A stretch of DNA of 27,347 nucleotides from the NCBI GenBank assembly GCA_036001225.1, contig DASYUM010000164.1:1-27347 (forward strand). The letters run 5' to 3'. A model generated the notes under the pieces. It was not told the origin of the DNA, made no database searches, and worked only from the letters and a program-made list of their open reading frames with translations. A program made the translations under genes and the position numbers. This DNA is from DASYUM01 sp036001225 (GTDB taxonomy: Bacteria; Methylomirabilota; Methylomirabilia; Rokubacteriales; DASRDR01). This document shows, in pieces, positions 22,129-27,347 of this stretch (position 1 is its first letter; every line of letters starts with the position of its first letter).

Positions 22129-22516
22129 CACGTGACCTTCCCTCCGCTCGTGGCAGGATTTCAACAGGGCGTCGGGCGACGGTCAGCCCGTCGCCGGAGC
22201 GGACACCCTTCCGGCCGACGGGTCGGCCCGGCCGTCTTCTCCAGGGCCGCGTCACGACGGTCGTCCGGGGTCGCCTCGACCCTTCGGAGCACGGCTGACT
22301 CAAGCAACCAACATGCCGGGCGGCCTGCCATCCACGGAGGATGAGGACACCGCTTCAGATCGACCACGCCTGGAGGAAGTCGAAGTCGCAGCCGGCTGGC
22401 GCCTGAAGGACGCGCTCGGCGAAGAGCCGCCGGTAGCCGCGGGCCGGCGGCGGGGTCGGGGCGCGCCACGCGACCCGCCGCCGCGCCAGCTCCGGCGGCT
22501 CGCTCAGCACGCGCCG
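22129..22516. other. Intergenic region with orphan gene-tail copy
   Basis: Between the MEDS gene and the PIN toxin gene there is no intact gene. It holds a hairpin near 22174-22194 (GGCGACGG with CCGTCGCC) and the detached 125-bp copy of the IlvD/Edd gene tail (22368-22492). In that copy the minus-strand frame still ends in a stop codon at about 22357-22359. Confidence 0.6.
22368..22492 (-). repeat. Direct repeat C, distal copy of the IlvD/Edd gene tail
   Basis: These 125 bp match 23238-23362 with two mismatches, offset 870 bp. On the minus strand the copy encodes the dehydratase end ...CDFDFLQA, then WSI and a TGA, whereas the intact gene ends ...FLQATGA. This may be the original 3' end of the gene, separated by insertion of the toxin-antitoxin module. 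Confidence 0.92.
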
Positions 22517-22529
22517 TCAGGAGACGGCG
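22512..22529 (-). terminator. Hairpin over the PIN-toxin stop codon
   Basis: CGCCGTC (22512-22518) pairs with GACGGCG (22523-22529) around AGGA. The toxin gene's stop lies in the stem and loop. It could end the toxin-antitoxin transcript. Confidence 0.35.
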
Positions 22530-22927
22530 GGGTCGATGACGTTGAAGTCGAAGTAGGCTCGGTAGAAGCCGCGGTCGCGCGTCAGAAGGGCGTCCGCCTG
22601 AAGGGCGGCGTGGGCGCCGACCAGAAAGTCCGCCACGACCCGGCCCCAGGCTCGCCGGGGGGCGCCACGACTTTGCCGCCAGAGCCGGCCGGCCAGGCTC
22701 GCGGTCTCCGACGTGATCGCGTCGAATCGAACGCCAAGGAGACCGAAGCTTTGCTGGAAGTCGGTGTCTGATGCGAAGTGCGCCCGGACTTCCGCCCACA
22801 CAACCTCACAGGCGACGAGGGCGCCGGCGTCATAGGCGGTTCGCAACGCATCGCGCGACCTCTCGCCGAACTGCGGATCGGCGCCCAGAACATCCAGGAG
22901 TACCGAGGAGTCAACGGCGGTCTTCAT
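22517..22927 (-). CDS. PIN-domain toxin (VapC-like ribonuclease)
   Basis: The 136-aa PIN-domain protein has the four acidic catalytic residues: D6 in AVDSSVLLD, E46 in VVWAEV, D100 in RVVADFLVGAHA and D118 in LLTRDRGFYRAYF. PIN toxins cut RNA (often tRNA or rRNA) using Mg2+ and are neutralised by a cognate antitoxin. The ATG overlaps the upstream antitoxin stop (ATGA), the standard coupled order. With that gene it sits between two copies of the dehydratase gene tail, so the module seems to have entered at the end of that gene. Confidence 0.93.
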   Translation of the reverse strand: MKTAVDSSVLLDVLGADPQFGERSRDALRTAYDAGALVACEVVWAEVRAHFASDTDFQQSFGLLGVRFDAITSETASLAGRLWRQSRGAPRRAWGRVVADFLVGAHAALQADALLTRDRGFYRAYFDFNVIDPAVS

Positions 22928-23193
22928 CGCTTCCGGGTTCGCTGCCGAACGGCGCCGGTCGAAGGCCGCGGTCGCGGTTCCCGCATTTCGTCCAGAAGGC
23001 TGTCCACCGACTTGCGGAGCTTCAACCGTCCAAACAGCTGATCCACGGGATGAGTGCCAGACGCGCCCTTTCTCAGGAAGACGCCTCCCTCGCGCACCTC
23101 GAACCGGACGGCGGTCCCGGGCCCCAACCCGAGCTTCTCCCGGATCGGCGCCGGCAAAGTGATCTGACCCTTAGAGGAGACGGTGCTCTTCAC
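22924..23193 (-). CDS. AbrB/MazE-type antitoxin
   Basis: The 89-aa protein has an N-terminal SpoVT/AbrB swapped-hairpin DNA-binding domain (STVSSKGQITLPAPIREKLG, then GTAVRFEV and GGVFLRKG, residues 3-46) and a charged C-terminal tail of the sort that wraps the PIN toxin. It should bind its own promoter and inhibit the toxin. GTG 23193 is chosen because the AbrB domain starts directly after it and the operator lies just upstream; the longer open frame runs into the dehydratase gene in another register. No ribosome binding site is present, and the predicted transcript start is at the GTG. Confidence 0.9.
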   Translation of the reverse strand: MKSTVSSKGQITLPAPIREKLGLGPGTAVRFEVREGGVFLRKGASGTHPVDQLFGRLKLRKSVDSLLDEMREPRPRPSTGAVRQRTRKR

Positions 23194-23194
23194 G

Positions 23195-23217
23195 GGTAAA
23201 GCGTAGGGCGCTTTACC
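23195..23217. promoter_or_regulatory. Palindromic operator of the toxin-antitoxin operon
   Basis: GGTAAAGCG (23195-23203) and CGCTTTACC (23209-23217) form a perfect 9-bp inverted repeat with a 5-bp centre, one base from the antitoxin start. It covers the -10 box, as expected for autorepression by the AbrB-type antitoxin. Confidence 0.75.
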
Positions 23218-23228
23218 AACCAAGTCAA
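23200..23228 (-). promoter_or_regulatory. Toxin-antitoxin promoter, -35 formed by the dehydratase stop
   Basis: On the minus strand TTGACT (23228-23223) is followed after 17 bp by TACGCT (23205-23200). The -35 box contains the TGA stop of the dehydratase gene. The start point would fall at the antitoxin GTG, giving a leaderless mRNA. Confidence 0.6.
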
Positions 23229-24922
23229 GCGCCGGTGGCCTGCAGGAAGTCGAAGTCGCAGCCGGCCGGCGCCTGAAGGACGCGCTCGGCGAAGAGCCGC
23301 CGGTAGCCGCGGGCCGGCGGCGGGGTCGGGGCGCGCCACGCGACCCGCCGCCGCGCCAGCTCGGCCTCGGCCACGAGCAAATCGAGCCGCCGCGCCTCGA
23401 CGTCGAGCGCGATCTCGTCCCCGTCCCGCACCAGGGCCAGCGGCCCACCGACGGCCGCCTCCGGCGCCACGTGCAGCACGACTGTCCCGCCCGCCGTCCC
23501 GCTCATCCGCGCGTCGGAGACCCGCACCATGTCGCGGACGCCGGCGGCGAGGAGCTTGGCCGGGATCGGGAGCGAGCCGGCCTCCGGCATCCCGGGGCCG
23601 CCGACGGGGCCCGCGTTCTGGAGCACGAGCACGCTCTCCGGGGTGACCGGCAGCGCCGGGTCGTCCACGCGGGCGGCCAGGTCGGCCTGGTGGCGGAAGA
23701 CGCAGGCGCGGCCGCGATGGCGGAGGAGCCCCGGCGTGGCGGCCGAGACCTTCAGCACCGCGCCGTCGGGAGCCAGGCTCCCGCGCAGGATGACGAGGCC
23801 GCCTTCGGCCCGGAGCGGCCGGTCGAGCGGCGCGACGACGTCCTGCCAGCCGCCCGGCGCGGGCGTCCCGTCCAGCAACGCGCCCACCGTCTGGCCGGTG
23901 ACCGTGCGCGGCTCGTGATGGAGCAGCGGGGCCAGCACCTTCATCACCGCCGGGATCCCGCCCGCCTCGGCCAGGTCTTCCATGTGGTACTTCCCCGACG
24001 GCCGCACGTTGGCGACCATCGGGGTCGTCCGCGCGAGGCGGTCGAACTCGTCGAGCCCGAGCGTCACCCCGGCGCGCCCGGCGATCGCGATCAGGTGCAC
24101 GACGGCGTTGGTCGAGCCGCCGAGGGCCATCAGGACGCGCACCGCGTTCTCGAACGCCGGCCGGGTGAGGATCGCGGAGGGCCGCAGGTCCTCCCGCACC
24201 AGCTCCACGCTCCGCCGGCCGGCGGCTTCCGCCAGGCGCAGGCGGCGGGCGAGGGGGGCGGGGACGGCCGCCATGCCGGGCAGCGTCATGCCGAGCGCCT
24301 CGGTCAGCGCGGCCATCGTGCTCGCCGTGCCCATCACCATGCAGGTGCCGGTGGACGGGAACAGCTCGCCCTGGATCGCCTCCAGCCGGGCGGCGTCGAG
24401 CGTCCCCGCGCGGTGCTCGCTCCAGAAGCGGCGGCAGTCGGTGCAGGCGCCGAGCCGCGCGCCCTCGTACCGCCCGGCCAGCATGGGCCCGGCGGTGACG
24501 ACGATGGCCGGCCGGTCGGCGCTGGCGGCGGCCATGAGCTGGGCGGGCAGGGTCTTGTCGCAGCCGCCGAGGAGGACGACGCCGTCCATCGGCTGGCCGA
24601 GGATCATCTCCTCGGTGTCCATGGCCATCAGGTTGCGGAAGAGCATGCTGGTCGGCGAGAGGTAGATCTCGCCGAGCGAGATCGTCGGGAACTCGAGCGG
24701 CAGCCCGCCGGCCTGCCAGACCCCGCGCTTGACCGCCTCCGCGACCTCGCGGAGGTGGCGGTGGCAGGGGTTGAACTCGCTCCAGGTCTGGGCGATGCCG
24801 ATGATGGGCCGGGCGAGGTCCTCGGCGGTCAGCCCGGCGCCGCGCGCGTAGGCGCCGCGGATGAACAGGCTGAAGGCGGGATCACCGTAGTTCGTGAGCC
24901 CGCGTCGGATGCCGTCCGTCAT
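23225..24922 (-). CDS. IlvD/Edd family dehydratase (probably sugar-acid type)
   Basis: The 565-aa iron-sulfur dehydratase has likely cluster ligands C53 (NPCHRHL), C121 (GGCDKTLPAQLM, with D122-K123 for Mg2+) and C194 (GTCMVMGTASTM). Its N-terminal half (WSEFNPCHRHLREVAEAVKR, then GGLPLEFPTISLGE and TSMLFRNLMAMD) resembles the arabonate/xylonate dehydratase branch more than the branched-chain amino-acid enzyme, so a 2-keto-3-deoxy sugar acid is the likelier product. A GAGGAGG ribosome binding site precedes the ATG. Its 3' end is duplicated 870 bp further downstream, and the present last residues (ATGA) seem to come from inserted DNA. It is divergent from the pyruvate-dehydrogenase-like gene, 50 bp away. 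Confidence 0.9.
   Translation of the reverse strand: MTDGIRRGLTNYGDPAFSLFIRGAYARGAGLTAEDLARPIIGIAQTWSEFNPCHRHLREVAEAVKRGVWQAGGLPLEFPTISLGEIYLSPTSMLFRNLMAMDTEEMILGQPMDGVVLLGGCDKTLPAQLMAAASADRPAIVVTAGPMLAGRYEGARLGACTDCRRFWSEHRAGTLDAARLEAIQGELFPSTGTCMVMGTASTMAALTEALGMTLPGMAAVPAPLARRLRLAEAAGRRSVELVREDLRPSAILTRPAFENAVRVLMALGGSTNAVVHLIAIAGRAGVTLGLDEFDRLARTTPMVANVRPSGKYHMEDLAEAGGIPAVMKVLAPLLHHEPRTVTGQTVGALLDGTPAPGGWQDVVAPLDRPLRAEGGLVILRGSLAPDGAVLKVSAATPGLLRHRGRACVFRHQADLAARVDDPALPVTPESVLVLQNAGPVGGPGMPEAGSLPIPAKLLAAGVRDMVRVSDARMSGTAGGTVVLHVAPEAAVGGPLALVRDGDEIALDVEARRLDLLVAEAELARRRVAWRAPTPPPARGYRRLFAERVLQAPAGCDFDFLQATGA
23238..23362 (-). repeat. Direct repeat C, proximal copy (in the IlvD/Edd gene)
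   Basis: The last part of the dehydratase coding sequence, matching 22368-22492 with two mismatches (23243 and 23267). The toxin-antitoxin operon lies entirely between the copies. Confidence 0.95.
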
Positions 24923-24960
24923 AGACGCCTCCTCGCTGGCGATGCTTCTGGGCTACGCGG

Positions 24961-24966
24961 TAAGAT
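24961..24966 (+). promoter_or_regulatory. -10 box of a likely leaderless transcript
   Basis: TAAGAT at 24961-24966 ends six bases before ATG 24973, so transcription would start at the start codon. A weak -35 (TGGCGA, 24937-24942) lies 18 bp upstream, within the ribosome-binding region of the divergent dehydratase gene. Confidence 0.45.
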
Positions 24967-24972
24967 ACCGCA

Positions 24973-27347
24973 ATGCTGAGCGACGACGAGCGCCGGATCC
25001 TCGAGCGGATCCAGGACCGGCTCCTGTGGCTGGCGACCTACACCATCCACTACGCCAACGCGCGGCGGAAGAACGCCTCGCCCGAGCGGGTGGGCGGCCA
25101 CCAGTCGAGCTCGACCTCCGTGCTGACGCTGCTCACCGCGCTCTACTTCAAGCTGCTCCGACCCGGTGACCGGATCGCGGTGAAGCCGACCGCCGCCCCC
25201 ATCTTCTACGCCATCCAGGTGCTGCGGGGGCTGCTGCCGCCCGAGGGGCTCAAGGCCTACCGGTCGCTGGGGGGGCTCCAGGCCTACCCCAGCCGAGCGA
25301 AGAACCCCGACTGGCTCGACTTCTCCACGGGGTCGATGGGGCTCGGCGCGATCGCCCCCGCCTTCGCCACCCTGATGGACCGCTACGTCGCCGACCACTT
25401 CGGGGGGCCCGGCGCCCCGGAATCCGGCCTCCCGCCGGCCTCTTCCCGCCCCCGCAACGTCGCGCTGGTCGGCGATGCCGAGCTGGACGAGGGGAGCGCC
25501 TGGGAGGCGTGGACCGAGGAGGCGATGGCCGATCTCGGTGGCCACGTCGTGGTGGTGGACCTGAACCGGCAGAGCCTCGACCGCGTCGTCGGCGACCGGC
25601 GGAGCCGCCAGCTGGAGGCGCTCTTCCGGGCGCTCGGCTGGCAGGTGGTCCCGCTCCGCTTCGGCCGCCGGCAGCGGGCGCTCTTCGCGGGTCCGGGCGG
25701 CGAGTGGTGGCGGGAGCGGTTCGAGCGGATGGAAAACCTGGAATACCACGCGCTGCTGCGCCTGGCCCCGACGGCGGCTCGGGCTGCTCTCGCCGAGGGC
25801 GCGCCGCCCGATGCGCGCGATGCCGTGGGCGGGCTCGCCGACGCCGAGCTCCGCGCGCTCCTGAGCGACGTCGGCGGCCACGACCTGGACGCCATCGTCG
25901 AGGCGTTCGCCGAGGCCGATCGCGCGGCCGACCGGCCGGTCGCGATCCTGGCCTCGACGATCAAGGGCTGGCGGCTCCCGTTCGCCGGCGACCCGCTCAA
26001 CCACGGCGCCCAGCTCACCGCCGACCAGGTCCAGGCGCTCCAGCGCGAGCTGGGCGTGCCCGAGGGTGACGAGTTCGCGCCGTTCCCGCCCGCGAGCGAG
26101 GAGGCCCGCTACATCGGCCGCGTCATAGCCGCCGGCGTCGGGCTGCCCCGGCGCTACGTGGCGCCGCCGACGCTGCCCGTGCCCGACCGGGTCGAGGTGC
26201 CGCCGCGCCCGGCCACCTCGACGCAGGAAGCCTTCGGCGATGTTCTCGCCGCGCTCGGCCGCGACGCGGCCCTCGGCCCGCACCTCGTCACCATCTCGCC
26301 CGACGTCGCCACCACCACCCACCTCTCGGGCTGGGTGAACCGCCGCGGCGTCTACGCGCCCCGGCCGCGTACCGACGCCTTCGAGCGTCACGGGCTGCCC
26401 TCGCTGGTCCGCTGGCGTGAGCACCCCGGCGGTCAGCACATCGAGCTGGGGATCGGCGAAGCCTCCTTCTTCATCCTGCTCTCGGTGCTCGGGCTGGCGC
26501 CCGAGCTCTGCGGGCGGGCGTTGTTGCCGATCGGGACGCTGTACGACTGCTTCCTGCCGCGCGGCCTCGATCCGCTGCTCCACGCCACCTACTCCCAGGC
26601 GCGCTTCCTCCTCGTCGCGAGCCCGTCCGGCATCACGCTCGCCCCCGAGGGCGGCGCTCACCAGTCGGTGCTGACGCCCGGCCTCGGCGTCGAGGTGCCG
26701 AACCTGGTCGCCTACGAGCCGGCCTTCGCCCGTGAAGTGGAGTGGCTCGTGCTGGAGGCACTCCGCCACATCCAGGACCGGGCGCGCGGCCGGGCCGTCT
26801 ACCTCCGGCTCTCGACGAAGGTGGTGGATCAGGCGCTCCTCGAGCCGGCGCTGACCCGGCTCGGCGCGAGCGCGCTGCGGAGTCAGGTGCTGCGTGGCGG
26901 CTATCGCCTGGTGGACCACCGAGAGCGCGGCGACTACGAGCCGGGCGCCAACGTCGTGAACCTGGCCGCGGTCGGCGTGATGGTGCCGGAGGCGGTGGCC
27001 GCCAGCCGGCTCCTGGAGGCGGACGGGATCCATGCCAACGTCCTGGTGTTGACCAGCGCCCGGCTCTGCTACGAGGGGTGGCAGGGCGGCCTTGCCGCTC
27101 AGGCCCGCGGGAGTGCCCGACGCGGCCCCGGCTGGCTGCGTCAGCTGGTGTCGGCCGACGAGATCGAGGGCGAGGTACCGGTGGTGAGCGTCCTGGACGG
27201 CCACTCCCACGCGCTGGCCTGGCTGGGGAGCGCCCTCGGCGTGCCCCAGGTCCCGCTGGGGGTCCACGGGTTCGGGCAGTCGGGGGCTCGCGACGACCTC
27301 TACCGGCACTACGGGATCGACCCCGAGACGATCGCGGCGGCCGCGCG
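24973..27347 (+). CDS. Pyruvate dehydrogenase E1-like/transketolase-fold TPP enzyme (3' end cut)
   Basis: An open frame of 791 codons runs from ATG 24973 to the window edge without a stop. The N-terminal TPP domain has GGHQSSSTSV (41-50), LKAYRSLGGLQAYPSR, STGSMGLGAIAPAFA (118-131) and the TPP motif from GDAELDEGS (167 on) to N198. The middle domain includes SPDVATTTHLSGW and QHIELGIGEASFF. The end has TPGLGVEVPNLVAYEPAFAREVE and GVHGFGQSGARDDLYRHYG, which resembles the C-terminus of homodimeric pyruvate dehydrogenase E1 (AceE). Only a short tail should be missing. It probably decarboxylates pyruvate or a related 2-oxo acid; no E2/E3 genes are in view. It may process the keto acid made by the divergent dehydratase pathway. 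Confidence 0.87.
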   Translation, partial: MLSDDERRILERIQDRLLWLATYTIHYANARRKNASPERVGGHQSSSTSVLTLLTALYFKLLRPGDRIAVKPTAAPIFYAIQVLRGLLPPEGLKAYRSLGGLQAYPSRAKNPDWLDFSTGSMGLGAIAPAFATLMDRYVADHFGGPGAPESGLPPASSRPRNVALVGDAELDEGSAWEAWTEEAMADLGGHVVVVDLNRQSLDRVVGDRRSRQLEALFRALGWQVVPLRFGRRQRALFAGPGGEWWRERFERMENLEYHALLRLAPTAARAALAEGAPPDARDAVGGLADAELRALLSDVGGHDLDAIVEAFAEADRAADRPVAILASTIKGWRLPFAGDPLNHGAQLTADQVQALQRELGVPEGDEFAPFPPASEEARYIGRVIAAGVGLPRRYVAPPTLPVPDRVEVPPRPATSTQEAFGDVLAALGRDAALGPHLVTISPDVATTTHLSGWVNRRGVYAPRPRTDAFERHGLPSLVRWREHPGGQHIELGIGEASFFILLSVLGLAPELCGRALLPIGTLYDCFLPRGLDPLLHATYSQARFLLVASPSGITLAPEGGAHQSVLTPGLGVEVPNLVAYEPAFAREVEWLVLEALRHIQDRARGRAVYLRLSTKVVDQALLEPALTRLGASALRSQVLRGGYRLVDHRERGDYEPGANVVNLAAVGVMVPEAVAASRLLEADGIHANVLVLTSARLCYEGWQGGLAAQARGSARRGPGWLRQLVSADEIEGEVPVVSVLDGHSHALAWLGSALGVPQVPLGVHGFGQSGARDDLYRHYGIDPETIAAAA

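Noticed and set aside
24919..27309. Minus-strand open frame of nearly 800 codons opposite the pyruvate-dehydrogenase-like gene
   Set aside because: Its translation is low-complexity and rich in Arg, Gly, Glu and His, with no family pattern. The plus frame shows clear TPP-enzyme motifs throughout, so the antisense frame is a GC-bias shadow.
1..27347. tRNA, rRNA, CRISPR arrays, transposase or integrase genes
   Set aside because: None was recognised on reading both strands. The only repeats seen are the gene-tail duplications and palindromic elements listed.

Overview
The window is high-GC bacterial DNA with dense gene packing, many GTG/TTG starts and many stop/start overlaps of the ATGA or GTGA kind. 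The mix of families (several NitT/SsuA-type importers, a MaoC hydratase, an SDR, a (2,3-dihydroxybenzoyl)adenylate-synthase-like ligase, a MEDS/PAS sensor pair) is what I would expect from an uncultured soil or subsurface lineage such as Candidatus Rokubacteria/Methylomirabilota. That placement is inferred from family content only. I saw no rRNA, tRNA, CRISPR array or transposase gene.

Layout. 1-48: last codons of a DppC-type peptide permease. 65-1917 (+): SDR, a DUF4864-like secreted protein and a MaoC hydratase with its own TTGACA promoter. 1976-4352 (-): a vanadium-type haloperoxidase with all anion-binding residues, then a 4,5-dihydroxyphthalate-decarboxylase-like PBP2-fold protein. 4461-7137 (+): class II aldolase, substrate-binding protein and ATPase of an importer that has no adjacent permease. 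7160-9955: inorganic pyrophosphatase (-), a truncated DUF2459 lipoprotein, a gene-poor stretch with two tiny zinc-ribbon ORFs, and a cytidylate-kinase-like/BON fusion. 10276-11804 (-): two coupled permeases that could complete the earlier importer.

11903-20091 (+) looks like one long operon: TPP enzyme, ATPase, substrate-binding protein, two permeases, an orphan PaaA-like di-iron protein, a 65-aa protein, an EntE-like aryl-acid adenylating enzyme and a 95-aa cysteine protein. I infer uptake and activation of an aryl or other carboxylic acid, with an oxygenation and a TPP-dependent step. The substrate is not visible. 20108-22128 (-) is a MEDS-domain sensor coupled to a PAS histidine kinase. 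22517-23193 (-) is an AbrB/PIN toxin-antitoxin module. 23225-24922 (-) is an IlvD/Edd dehydratase. Divergent from it, 24973 to the right edge is a pyruvate-dehydrogenase-E1-like transketolase-fold enzyme cut near its C-terminus.

The most unusual structure is a repeated architecture. At three places the 3' end of a gene is duplicated in direct orientation (34, 38 and about 125 bp), with foreign-looking DNA between the copies: a hairpin-rich 155-bp element, an 83-bp C/G-rich palindrome, and the whole toxin-antitoxin module. In the two importer cases the distal copy keeps the apparent original stop codon, which overlaps the next gene's GTG start. This suggests that elements insert at gene 3' ends and duplicate the tail, so the host gene stays intact. 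A second theme is promoters whose -10 box lies 6 to 8 bases before the start codon, predicting leaderless mRNAs.
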